From contig JBDTQR010000058.1 of assembly GCA_039932095.1 (NCBI GenBank), positions 1-22,634 on the forward strand: a DNA stretch of 22,634 nucleotides, written 5' to 3'. Both the position numbers and the translations under genes were made by a program. Source of the stretch: Stagnihabitans sp039932095 (lineage in GTDB: Bacteria; Pseudomonadota; Alphaproteobacteria; Rhodobacterales; Rhodobacteraceae). Below, one piece after another: positions 8,449 through 15,898 of this stretch. Within the stretch, counting starts at the first letter, position 1; each line of letters opens with the position of its first letter. The notes beneath the pieces were generated by a model, which was not told the DNA's origin, searched no databases, and saw nothing but the letters and a program-made list of their open reading frames with translations.

Positions 8449-8488
8449 GGGAATGCTCTCTTGCGGAATTGGCTTCGAAAATGGCGGC

Positions 8489-8698
8489 TCATTTGGTCAG
8501 GATCAACTTGCCGGATTTGGTCAGGCGCAGAGTATACACCTGATCATCCAACACGATGCGGGCCACCGAAACCCCAGCCAAAAGCGCGCGGGCGTCATGT
8601 ATAGGCGTGTCAATGGGCTGCGGAACTGACCGAGGCGTCACGCCCACCGACGCTGTCTTGGCGGGCAGCAGATGGAACGTCGAAAGGTCGGCTGTCAT
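8489..8698 (-). CDS. hemP: Hemin uptake protein HemP
   Basis: A 69-residue cytoplasmic protein. The C-terminal 45 residues carry the HemP signature: DARALLAGVSVARIVLDD, then QVYTLRLTKSGKLILTK at the C-terminus. HemP proteins are small, Fur- or Irr-controlled factors required for heme or iron uptake gene expression in several alpha- and betaproteobacteria; in some species HemP acts as an activator of the heme receptor gene. It is the first gene of the imelysin/di-heme cluster, so the operon is very probably iron-regulated. The start ATG at 8698 gives the usual length; upstream the same frame continues only into AT-richer leader sequence. Confidence 0.87.
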   Translation of the reverse strand: MTADLSTFHLLPAKTASVGVTPRSVPQPIDTPIHDARALLAGVSVARIVLDDQVYTLRLTKSGKLILTK

Positions 8699-8930
8699 AG
8701 TGTCCTCGGCTATCGGGGCTGACGGTGATCAGGACCGGGCTCCCCGACGGGCGGGTGGCTAGGGCAGGTCTATAACTGAGTGATTTTGTCGCCTTTGTAA
8801 ACCCGATTCTTTCGGTCACCTTTTCGAAAGCCGGATTTGGCCAATGAAAACTCCGCAAGACTATCGCACCATCTTGCCGCAAAACCATATTGCCGCCGAA
8901 TTGTAACGCAGTCGGGTGCTGACATCCGGG
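8699..8930 (-). promoter_or_regulatory. Promoter region of the hemP iron operon and 3' region of the lacI-type gene
   Basis: These 232 bases separate the lacI-type stop from hemP, both on the minus strand. The part near 8761-8850 is clearly AT-richer than its surroundings. On the minus strand it holds TTTACA (8798-8803 region) and TATAGA (about 8771-8776), but the 21-base spacing is too long for a standard sigma-70 promoter, so I do not define a core promoter. Two 8-bp palindromes are present (TTTCGAAA at 8822-8829, TTGGCCAA at 8837-8844). I could not recognise a Fur box, Irr box or Iron-Rhodo-box with confidence. I saw no terminator hairpin for the lacI-type gene. Confidence 0.4.
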
Positions 8931-9980
8931 TCATTCGTCGGGAATATTCTCTTTCAATATGAGTTGCATCCGCAGCGGAATGTATGTGTAGGACTGGCGC
9001 CGCGCCGCCGCCGCCAGGATGTTCAGCGCCTCCCGCGCCTCCACCCGCGGGTTCTGGTCGATCACCGCGTCGATGGTGCCGTCAAGCAGGAACCGCTTGT
9101 TGCTCTCGGTAGCCTCATGGCCGATCAGCACGATCGACCGCGCCACGCCGCGCGCCTGCAACTCGGCCGCGATCCCTGATGACCCGCCACCCACATTGTA
9201 AATCGCCGCCAGGTCCGGATGCAGGTCCAGGAGCAACCGGGTTTCCTCAATCGCGCGCTGCCGGTCATCGCGGATCTCGCGCAGTTCGAGGATCTGGATA
9301 TTGGGAAACTCGTCGCGCAGAATGTGGCGAAAGCCCATCTCGCGCTCTTCATGACCCCGGTACGACAGCGACCCGGCAAATAGCGCCGCCTTGGCCGGGG
9401 CTCCGGCCGGCAACAACCGCCCCATGACCTGCCCGGCAAGACGCCCCGCCTGGCGGTTGTCAATTCCGACATAGGCCACGCGCGGCACGTTCTGGATGTC
9501 CGACGCCAGCGTCAAAACCTGAGTATCCGCCTGCACCAGGACACGGATCGCGTCACGCACCATCGGGTGATCCTGCGCAATCATGCCGATGCCGTGCACC
9601 TTGCCGCGCAGGTCCAGCAGGTGCGCCTTCAGCGTCTGCGGGTTGAACCCCTCGATCCGCTCCACCCGCACCGCCAAACCGGGTCGGCCCACGGCATTCA
9701 GGTCGATCTGCCGATGCAGCGAGTCGATGAACGCATTGGTGCCCGCCGGCAGCAGAAACACCAATTCGATCAGCCGCTCCTCGGCAACCTCTCGCACAGC
9801 CGCATCAGCGATGTAGCCCAGCCGCCGCGCCACTTCGAGCACGATTTCGCGGGTCCGCCCCCGCACGCCCTCGCGGCCATTCAGCACCCGGTCCACTGTG
9901 GCCGTCGACAACCCGGATGCCGCCGCGACGTCCTGCAGCGTCACCCGAGACGGGAAGCTTTGCGTTCTGGTCATCTGCAT
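8931..9980 (-). CDS. LacI-family transcriptional regulator
   Basis: A 349-residue repressor-type protein. The N-terminal helix-turn-helix (residues about 13-57) reads VTLQDVAAASGLSTATVDRVLNG followed by the hinge region REGVRGRTREIVLEVARRLGY. The ligand-binding domain is of the periplasmic-binding type (residues 68-340), with VAYVGIDNRQAGRLAGQVMGRLL, AALFAGSLSYRGHEEREMGF, AIYNVGGGSSGIAAEL and IDAVIDQNPRVEAREALN. Such regulators sense the sugar or sugar derivative handled by neighbouring genes. It is divergent from the sugar transporter/catabolic operon starting at 10300 and is its obvious regulator. Start ATG 9980 (or 9974, two codons later). Repeated elements near both starts may be its operators. 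Confidence 0.9.
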   Translation of the reverse strand: MQMTRTQSFPSRVTLQDVAAASGLSTATVDRVLNGREGVRGRTREIVLEVARRLGYIADAAVREVAEERLIELVFLLPAGTNAFIDSLHRQIDLNAVGRPGLAVRVERIEGFNPQTLKAHLLDLRGKVHGIGMIAQDHPMVRDAIRVLVQADTQVLTLASDIQNVPRVAYVGIDNRQAGRLAGQVMGRLLPAGAPAKAALFAGSLSYRGHEEREMGFRHILRDEFPNIQILELREIRDDRQRAIEETRLLLDLHPDLAAIYNVGGGSSGIAAELQARGVARSIVLIGHEATESNKRFLLDGTIDAVIDQNPRVEAREALNILAAAARRQSYTYIPLRMQLILKENIPDE

Positions 9981-10046
9981 GGCCCTTTGCGCCTTCGATC
10001 CGGGCGAACCCCTGCTCCTTTAGTGCCACCAAATCGCCACGCTGTA

Positions 10047-10063
10047 AATGATGTGTTATGATG
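10047..10063 (-). repeat. Operator-like element, copy 1 (lacI-proximal)
   Basis: Read on the minus strand this is CATCATAACACATCATT, 67 bases before the lacI-type start. It matches copy 2 (10238-10254) at 15 of 17 positions and has the same orientation relative to its own downstream gene. The element has partial dyad symmetry (ATNAT halves), as expected for a LacI-family operator. Autoregulation is an inference. Confidence 0.5.
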
Positions 10064-10237
10064 TAATTGAGCAAGTCTTTGATGAACTCTCGTCCGAAGT
10101 CAGCGCGCGGCCGCCCGGTCTGCGGCTTGTATTTGCCAAAACAGATGGATTTTGACGGAAATCTGCCAAAACTCCTCCATCTTTTCGCCGAGCCCAGCAA
10201 ATTCTGGTTTCAGAATCGTTGACGAAACCGCAAAACT

Positions 10238-10254
10238 AATCATAAAACATCATT
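10238..10254 (+). repeat. Operator-like element, copy 2 (operon-proximal, over the -10 region)
   Basis: AATCATAAAACATCATT overlaps the predicted -10 element CATAAA and lies 46 bases before the transporter operon start. A protein bound here would block the promoter. It is a near-copy, in inverted orientation, of the element at 10047-10063, 190 bases away. This spacing would allow DNA looping by a tetrameric or paired LacI-type repressor. Confidence 0.5.
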
Positions 10255-10299
10255 CTGGGCCCATCAACGAATGGCCCCTGCTGTCTTGGGAGGGAAGCA

Positions 10300-11910
10300 A
10301 TGGACCAATCGAACCGCATTTCGCGGCGTCAGCTGCTGGCGACTGGTGGGAAACTGGCCGTCTTTGGCGCGGCAATCGGCATCGCCCCGAAATTCATCCG
10401 CCCGGCGCGGGCCCAGTCCACCGATGCCCTCGCCCCCGGCATGATCGGCGGTCCGACGGGCTTCGCCGGGGCCGAGCGTTATCAATATGGCCCCGACACC
10501 CCCGAAGGCCGCGCCATCGAGGCGATCAAGACGCTGAAAGGCGCAGGCAAAGCCCCCAGCAAGATCGTGATGGGGCTGTCAGACGGCTCGATCGGTCAAT
10601 TGACCCAGCCCTTCCCCGCCGGCGCGCCGTCGATCAAGGACCTGTGGGAAAAGGAAACCGGCATCACGCTGGAAATCGTCGGCCTGCCGAACGGTCAGGA
10701 ATTCACCAAGACCATGCAGGACATCTCCACCAGTGCCGGGGCCTATGACATCTACTCGACGGACTGGAACCGTCTGGGCGATCTGGCAGAGTCGGGCGGC
10801 ATCGCCAAATTGGACGACTTCGTCGACCAGTACAAACCGCAATGGGACGACCCCGCGCACGGCTATGTCAACGGTGCGCAGGGCGTCGCCCTGTTGAACC
10901 AGTACCGCGGAAACACCTATGGCGTGTCGCTGGACGGCGACTTTCAGACCTGGGTCTACCGCACCGACCTGTTTGGCGACGCAGCCGAGCAGTCGGCGTT
11001 CAAGGACAAATACGGCTACGACCTCGCCACCCCCAAGACCTGGAAACAGCATTCCGACATCGCCGCCTTCTTCCAGCGCCCCGACAAGGGCCTGTTCGGA
11101 TCTACGGATCTGCGCAATCAGGGCTGGGGCTATACGAACTGGTATCAACGCTACACCTCGATGGCCTCGCCCAACCAATACCTGTTCGGCGACGACGGTG
11201 TGCCCTTGATCAACTCCGACCAAGGCATCGCCGCCACCCAGGACTACATCGACAGCCTGTCGCACCATTCGCCCGACGCCATCAGCTGGGGCTGGCCCGA
11301 GCAATACGGCAATTTCGCCTCAGGTGGCGCCGCGATGACCTGCGCCTTCTCCAACCTGCCGAAGTTCCTCGACAATGCCGGCAACACCGGCTCCACCGTC
11401 ACTGGCAAGATCGGCTCCATGCTGCCGCCGGGGCATGAGGTGGACGGCAAGATCGTCAGCCGCTCGGTGCTGTGGTTCTCGCTCACCGGCATGGTCTCGG
11501 CGCAGTCCAAGAACCAGGAAGCGGCCTATCTCTTGCTGCAATGGCTCGGCTCTGCGCGGATCTATTCATGGATGACTGCCAATCCCGGCGGCTATTTCGA
11601 CCCGTTCTCGCTGAACGACTTTGCCGATCCCCTGGTCCGCGAAACCTACCACGCCTACCACATGGATATCGTGCGCGAGACAGTGGCGCGGACGGTGCCG
11701 TCGATCAACTTTGCCGGTGCCACCGCCTACCACAACGCGCTTGACGAAAACCTCGTCGCCTCGTTGACCGGGTCCAAGACGGCGGCACAAGCGATGGCCG
11801 ACACCGCCGACGCCTGGGCCAAGATCACACGCAGGACCGGCGAGGATAAGATCATCGAGGCGATCAAGGGCAACAAGGCCGCCTGGCCTACCGTACTGGA
11901 CCCGGTCTGA
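10300..11910 (+). CDS. Sugar ABC transporter substrate-binding protein (family 1, Tat-type leader)
   Basis: A 536-residue extracytoplasmic binding protein, long for this family. The N-terminus (SRRQLLATGGKLAVFGAAIG, residues 8-27) carries a twin-arginine motif before a hydrophobic stretch, with cleavage near ARAQ (residue 40), so folded export by Tat is likely. The body shows family-1 binding protein features: LWEKETGITLEIVGLPN, YDIYSTDWNRLGDLAESG, KDKYGYDLATPKTWKQHSDIAAFFQ and KNQEAAYLLLQWLGS. It is the first gene of the operon and captures the sugar or derivative for the two permeases downstream. The region after the signal peptide (about 41-90) is not typical of the family. Followed by a strong hairpin at 11936-11962. 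Ligand unknown. Confidence 0.88.
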   Translation: MDQSNRISRRQLLATGGKLAVFGAAIGIAPKFIRPARAQSTDALAPGMIGGPTGFAGAERYQYGPDTPEGRAIEAIKTLKGAGKAPSKIVMGLSDGSIGQLTQPFPAGAPSIKDLWEKETGITLEIVGLPNGQEFTKTMQDISTSAGAYDIYSTDWNRLGDLAESGGIAKLDDFVDQYKPQWDDPAHGYVNGAQGVALLNQYRGNTYGVSLDGDFQTWVYRTDLFGDAAEQSAFKDKYGYDLATPKTWKQHSDIAAFFQRPDKGLFGSTDLRNQGWGYTNWYQRYTSMASPNQYLFGDDGVPLINSDQGIAATQDYIDSLSHHSPDAISWGWPEQYGNFASGGAAMTCAFSNLPKFLDNAGNTGSTVTGKIGSMLPPGHEVDGKIVSRSVLWFSLTGMVSAQSKNQEAAYLLLQWLGSARIYSWMTANPGGYFDPFSLNDFADPLVRETYHAYHMDIVRETVARTVPSINFAGATAYHNALDENLVASLTGSKTAAQAMADTADAWAKITRRTGEDKIIEAIKGNKAAWPTVLDPV

Positions 11911-11935
11911 CGCTCCCGTATCAGATCAAACTCAG

Positions 11936-11962
11936 GACCGGCGCGGACCAGGCGCGCCGGTC
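11936..11962 (+). terminator. Strong intra-operon hairpin after the binding-protein gene
   Basis: GACCGGCGCG (11936-11945) and CGCGCCGGTC (11953-11962) form a perfect 10-bp GC-rich stem with a 7-base loop, followed by ATTTTCTG. It lies in the only sizeable gap (84 bases) near the front of the operon. It is either a leaky intrinsic terminator or a stabiliser of the upstream mRNA end. Either would make the binding protein more abundant than the membrane parts, as is usual in binding-protein-dependent transporters. Confidence 0.72.
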
Positions 11963-11994
11963 ATTTTCTGACACTGCCAATCGCCGGACCCAAT

Positions 11995-12855
11995 ATGACC
12001 CGCTCTCTGGCCTATGAGGCCCTTCGCTACCTCGCCATCCTGCTGGCCGTCGCAATCGCCCTGATCCCGATCCTCTGGATGGCCTCGATGGCGTTCAAGC
12101 CGATCCCGGAATGGCAGGCCACCGGCTCCGCCCTGACCTGGATCCCGCGCGCGCCGACGCTGGACAACTTTCGCTTCATCTTCGGCACCAGCAATTCCGA
12201 CCTGATCGTGGCGCTGGACCGCACGGCATTGAAACCCATCCTGTCGTCGTTCCTGTCAGCCGGCTTTGGCACCGTGATCGCGATGACCACCGGCACCGCC
12301 GCCGCTTATGGCCTGTCGCGCTTTGGCTCCGGCGCCAACCTGCCCTTGGCGCTGGTGCAACTGCGCCTGTTCCCGCCGATGGCCGTGATGACCCCAGTGA
12401 TGATCATGTGGGCTTTCCTGAACATGACCGACACCTGGTGGGGCCTGGCGCTCGTTTATGGCATCGTCACCCTGCCGTTCGCTTTCTGGCTGATGAAAAC
12501 CTTCTTCGACGACATGCCGCGCGAAATCGAAGAAGCGGCGATGGTCGAAGGCTGCACCCGCGTCCGGGTGTTTCTGCGCATCACCTTGCCGATGATGCGC
12601 GCTCCCCTCGCCTCTGCCGCCCTCTTCGTCTTTATCCTGAACTGGTCCGATTACCTGATCGCCCTGCTGCTGACGACCCGCGAATGGGTGACCATCCCGG
12701 TCTACATGGCCTCGCTGTCGTCCTCGATGACCGGCCAGCTTTACGGCGCAAAAGCCGCTCTCGGCCTGATCGCTGCCGTGCCACCAGTCGTGTTGGGGGT
12801 ACTGATCCAGAAACATCTGGTCCGCGGCCTGACCTTCGGGGCGCTGAAGCAATGA
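11995..12855 (+). CDS. Carbohydrate ABC transporter permease, MalG type
   Basis: A 286-residue inner-membrane permease with about six membrane segments: the first at residues 9-28, others around 83-104, 113-134, 146-165, 205-225 and 255-275. The cytoplasmic EAA loop, which docks with the ATPases, is visible as EEAAMVEGCTRVRVFLRITL (residues 179-198) followed by PMMRAP. The N-terminal pattern (short tail, first helix, long loop with PTLDNFRFIF) is that of MalG-type CUT1 permeases. It stands before the MalF-type gene, the reverse of the common malF-malG order, and overlaps it by ATGA. The ribosome site is weak (GGAC), consistent with lower expression than the binding protein. Confidence 0.92.
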   Translation: MTRSLAYEALRYLAILLAVAIALIPILWMASMAFKPIPEWQATGSALTWIPRAPTLDNFRFIFGTSNSDLIVALDRTALKPILSSFLSAGFGTVIAMTTGTAAAYGLSRFGSGANLPLALVQLRLFPPMAVMTPVMIMWAFLNMTDTWWGLALVYGIVTLPFAFWLMKTFFDDMPREIEEAAMVEGCTRVRVFLRITLPMMRAPLASAALFVFILNWSDYLIALLLTTREWVTIPVYMASLSSSMTGQLYGAKAALGLIAAVPPVVLGVLIQKHLVRGLTFGALKQ

Positions 12856-13733
12856 AAGATGACGCCGCCAAACTCGGCTTCCGCCTGACCCTGCCCGCCC
12901 AGGTGCTGGTGCTGTTCATCTCGGTCTTCCCGCTGCTCATGCAGCTTTACATCTCGCTGACCGACTGGTCGCCGCTGTCCGGCCTGAACTGGACCCGGGC
13001 CTGGCAGATGTGGAACAGCTTCGCCAATTACAGCGACCTGATCCACGACCACCGCCTGTGGGCCGCCCTCGGCCGCACCGTCTTTGTCATGGCCGTCTGC
13101 GTACCGGTCGAGTTCCTGCTGGGCCTCGGCCTTGCCACCCTGTTCATGGACAACTTTCCGGGCAAGCGGCTGTTCTACTCGATCCTGATCATGCCGATGA
13201 TGGTGGTGCCCGCCGTCGCCGGCTACATGTTCTTCATGCTGTTCCAGTCCGGCGGCCCGATCAACGACATCTTGTCAGGCCTGATCGGCCACCCCGTCAC
13301 CATCGCCTGGCTCTCCAGCCCGAACCTCGCCCTATTCGCCGTGATGGTCGCCGACATCTGGCAATGGACACCCTTGATGTTCCTGATCCTGCTGGCCGGT
13401 CTGGCAGGCGTGCCCGATGACCAGATCAAGGCCGCCACCCTGCTCGGCGCCAACCCTTGGCAGCGTTTCCTGACCATTGTCCTGCCGCGCATGAAGACCA
13501 TAATCGGCATCGCCCTCGCCATCCGCGTCATCGAGTGTTTCAAGATCTTCGACACCCTGTTCATCATGACCGGCGGCGGCCCCGGCGTCGCAACCGAAAC
13601 CATCAGCGTTTACATCTACAAGATCACCACCCAGGACCTGATCTGGGGCTATGTCGCCGCCATTGCCCTCGCCATCCTGATTGTCCTGTCGGTGGCCTGC
13701 GTCTGGGCGCTGAAACGGATGGCCCGCCAATGA
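12852..13733 (+). CDS. Carbohydrate ABC transporter permease, MalF type
   Basis: A 293-residue inner-membrane permease. Features are a first helix at about residues 13-35 (LPAQVLVLFISVFPLLMQLYIS), the FANYSDLIHDHRLWAALGRT segment typical of MalF/UgpA-type permeases, and the EAA loop PDDQIKAATLLGANPWQRFL (about 188-207). The C-terminal segment FDTLFIMTGGGPGVATETIS is the diagnostic MalF-family signature. It forms the channel with the MalG-type protein. ATG 12852 overlaps the previous stop (ATGA), and its own stop overlaps the next ATG in the same way, so the three genes are translationally coupled. Confidence 0.92.
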   Translation: MKDDAAKLGFRLTLPAQVLVLFISVFPLLMQLYISLTDWSPLSGLNWTRAWQMWNSFANYSDLIHDHRLWAALGRTVFVMAVCVPVEFLLGLGLATLFMDNFPGKRLFYSILIMPMMVVPAVAGYMFFMLFQSGGPINDILSGLIGHPVTIAWLSSPNLALFAVMVADIWQWTPLMFLILLAGLAGVPDDQIKAATLLGANPWQRFLTIVLPRMKTIIGIALAIRVIECFKIFDTLFIMTGGGPGVATETISVYIYKITTQDLIWGYVAAIALAILIVLSVACVWALKRMARQ

Positions 13734-14821
13734 CCGCCATTCACCTGCAAAACCTCGTCAAACGCTTCGGCCCCTTCACCGCCCTGAAAACCATGGACCT
13801 TACCATCGAGAATGGTGAGTTCATGGCGCTCCTCGGCCCGTCTGGCTGCGGCAAATCCACCACGATGAACATGATTGCCGGAATGGAGAGCCCCAGCGAA
13901 GGCCGCATAATGTTCGGTGACCGCGACATGGCTGGTGTCCCGATGGGCCGTCGTGGCGTCGGCTTCGTATTCCAGAACTACGCCATCTTCACCCACATGA
14001 CTGTCCGCCAGAACCTCGCCTATGGCCTTCGCGCCACCCGCCGGCCCGCCGACGAGATCGCCCGCCGCACCAAAGCCATGGCCGACCTGCTGCAACTGAC
14101 CGACCTCCTGGACCGCCCCTCGGCTGGCCTGTCGGTCAACATCCTGCAACGCGTCGCCATCGGCCGCTCCGCCATCATGGAGCCCGCCATCTTCCTGCTC
14201 GACGAGCCGCTCTCCAATGTCGACGCCGCCTTCCGCGCCGTCATGCGGACCGAACTGAAACAGCTGCAGCGCACCTTCAAACAGACCATGGTCTACGTCA
14301 CCCATGACCAGCTGGAGGCGATGACCATGGCCGACCGCATCGCCGTCATGGACCACGGCGTGCTGCAACAGGTCGGCACGCCACTGGAGATCTACAACAA
14401 CCCCGCCAACCTGTTCGTCGCCCGTTTCATCGGTTCCCCCGGCATGAACCTGCTGCAGGGTACCCCTGTTGAAACCGCCCGGGGCCTCGCCATCGACCTC
14501 GGCCCCCTCGGCCTGACCCCTACATTGTTGCCCGAGCAGGCCGCCGCCGTCCGTCCGGGCAAAGGCCCCGTCCTTTACGGCTTCCGCCCCGAACAGGCGA
14601 CCATTGTGGGCGACGCCCAAGGCATGGCCATGCCCGTCACCTTCGTCGAACGCATCGGCGCCCGCACCATCCTGCATCTGGGCAATGGCCCGCAAACCGC
14701 CAAGACTGTCTTCGAAAACGAAGCCGGTTTCGAACAGGGCAAGATCCTTCACTTCGCCCCTCACCCCGCCGCCGTGCGCCTGTTTGATGCCGCCACCGGC
14801 ACTGCGTTGAAGGGGCATTAG
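13730..14821 (+). CDS. ABC transporter ATPase 1 (MalK type) with degenerate signature motif
   Basis: A 363-residue nucleotide-binding subunit with a C-terminal MalK/TOBE-like domain (from about 235). Motifs in order are Walker A GPSGCGKST (36-44), Q-loop Gln82 in VFQNYAIF, a signature at 134-138 reading LSVNI instead of LSGGQ, Walker B FLLDEP with Asp158 and catalytic Glu159, D-loop SNVD, and switch His192 in YVTHDQ. Everything except the signature (and Leu to Val in the D-loop) is canonical. Because the signature of one subunit completes the ATP site of the other, this protein should form a working site only with an intact signature supplied by its partner, ATPase 2. The gene overlaps the MalF-type permease gene by ATGA and abuts ATPase 2. 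Confidence 0.92.
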   Translation: MTAIHLQNLVKRFGPFTALKTMDLTIENGEFMALLGPSGCGKSTTMNMIAGMESPSEGRIMFGDRDMAGVPMGRRGVGFVFQNYAIFTHMTVRQNLAYGLRATRRPADEIARRTKAMADLLQLTDLLDRPSAGLSVNILQRVAIGRSAIMEPAIFLLDEPLSNVDAAFRAVMRTELKQLQRTFKQTMVYVTHDQLEAMTMADRIAVMDHGVLQQVGTPLEIYNNPANLFVARFIGSPGMNLLQGTPVETARGLAIDLGPLGLTPTLLPEQAAAVRPGKGPVLYGFRPEQATIVGDAQGMAMPVTFVERIGARTILHLGNGPQTAKTVFENEAGFEQGKILHFAPHPAAVRLFDAATGTALKGH

Positions 14822-15898
14822 ATGGCCGAAATCGCCTTCCAGAACGTGACCAAGTCCTACGGAGCCACCGTGGCTGTCAACGACGCCAGCTTCACCGTGG
14901 CCGACAACGAGTTCTTCTGCTTCTTTGGCCCGCCGCTGTCGGGCAAAAGCACCATCCTGCGCCTGATCCTCGGCCTCGAAAAACCGGACTCGGGGGAAAT
15001 CCTGATCGACGGCAAACGCGTCAACGACACCACCCCCGCCGCCCGCAACATCGCGATGGTTTTTCAGAACCTCGCCCTGTTCCCCCACATGACCGCCGCC
15101 GAAAACGTCCGCTTCCCACTGGTTGAACGCCACGAACCCGCCGACAAGATCGCCACCCGCCTGCAGGATGTCGCCGAAAAACTCCATATCGCCCATATCC
15201 TGCACAAAATGCCCGGCCAGCTGTCCGGTGGCGAACGTCAAAGGGTCGCCATCGCCCGCGCTCTGGTCCGCGACCCCGCCGCCTATCTGATGGACGACCC
15301 GATCTCTGCCCTCGACGCCCGCCTTCGGGAGGAAACGCGGGTCGAACTCAAACGCATCCAGCGTGAGGCCGGCCGCACCCTGATCTACGTCACCCACGAT
15401 CAGGAAGAGGCGATGTCGGTCGCTGACCGCATGGCGATCCTCGAACGCGGCATCCTCCGCCAGATCGGCCGCCCGGTCGAGATCTACGACCACCCCGCCA
15501 CCACCTATGTGGCTCAGCTGCTCGGCTCACCCGGCGTGAACATCCTGTCCGCCCGTCGTATGGGTGCGACCTACGACCTCGCCGACGGCGCCCTCCAGCT
15601 GACCGCTCCCGATGGACTGGCCGGTGTCACCGAGCTCGGCCTCAGACCAGAAGACTTGCGCGTCACCCCGTGGCAAGGTGGCACCGGCCGCCCTGCCACC
15701 GTGACCGAGGTGGAACCCCTGGGCGGCTACACCGTCGTCACCCTTGCCGCCGGACCGACCCCGCTGCGCGCCCTGATGCGGGGCCAGCCGGACATTCGCG
15801 TCGGCGCAGAAGTCGCCCTGACCTGCGACCCGGCTCAGGTCATCTATTTCGGGGACAAGGGTCAGGCCTTGTCCCGCATCGGAGGAGAAAGACTATGA
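14822..15898 (+). CDS. ABC transporter ATPase 2 (MalK type) with catalytic Glu to Asp change
   Basis: A 358-residue nucleotide-binding subunit that aligns without gaps to ATPase 1 through the catalytic core. Motifs are Walker A GPPLSGKST (36-44), Gln82, an intact signature LSGGE (134-138), Walker B YLMDDP where Asp158 is followed by Asp159 in place of the catalytic glutamate, D-loop SALD, and His192. A TOBE-like C-terminal domain (GLRPEDLRVTPW near residue 262) follows. The Glu-to-Asp change is the same as in degenerate sites of known asymmetric transporters. The start ATG directly follows the stop of ATPase 1, and the stop overlaps the dehydrogenase gene by ATGA. Together the two subunits probably form an obligate heterodimer. 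Confidence 0.92.
   Translation: MAEIAFQNVTKSYGATVAVNDASFTVADNEFFCFFGPPLSGKSTILRLILGLEKPDSGEILIDGKRVNDTTPAARNIAMVFQNLALFPHMTAAENVRFPLVERHEPADKIATRLQDVAEKLHIAHILHKMPGQLSGGERQRVAIARALVRDPAAYLMDDPISALDARLREETRVELKRIQREAGRTLIYVTHDQEEAMSVADRMAILERGILRQIGRPVEIYDHPATTYVAQLLGSPGVNILSARRMGATYDLADGALQLTAPDGLAGVTELGLRPEDLRVTPWQGGTGRPATVTEVEPLGGYTVVTLAAGPTPLRALMRGQPDIRVGAEVALTCDPAQVIYFGDKGQALSRIGGERL

Larger units (their letters stand above)
9981..10299. promoter_or_regulatory. Divergent control region of lacI-type gene and catabolic operon
   Basis: A 319-base, AT-richer region with several repeats. For the rightward operon I see TTGACG (10219-10224), a 16-base spacer and CATAAA (10241-10246), about 54 bases before the ATG at 10300. 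That gene has a strong ribosome site, GGGAGGGA, ending five bases before the start. TGCCAAAAC occurs twice (10134-10142 and 10164-10172, 30 bases apart). GGTTTC (10206-10211) and GAAACC (10224-10229) form a 24-bp interrupted palindrome over the -35 element. Two related 17-bp elements are listed separately. There is no support for a gene inside the region. Confidence 0.55.

Noticed and set aside
8761..8850. Fur, Irr or Iron-Rhodo-box upstream of hemP
   Set aside because: The region is AT-rich and such a site is expected, but I could not match a known consensus. The small palindromes TTTCGAAA and TTGGCCAA are too short to name a regulator.
13649..15493. 614-codon open frame on the minus strand across the two ATPase genes
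   Set aside because: It is antisense to two clear ATPases with all motifs in place. Long antisense frames are common in GC-rich DNA with strong third-position bias, and its translation shows no recognisable domain.
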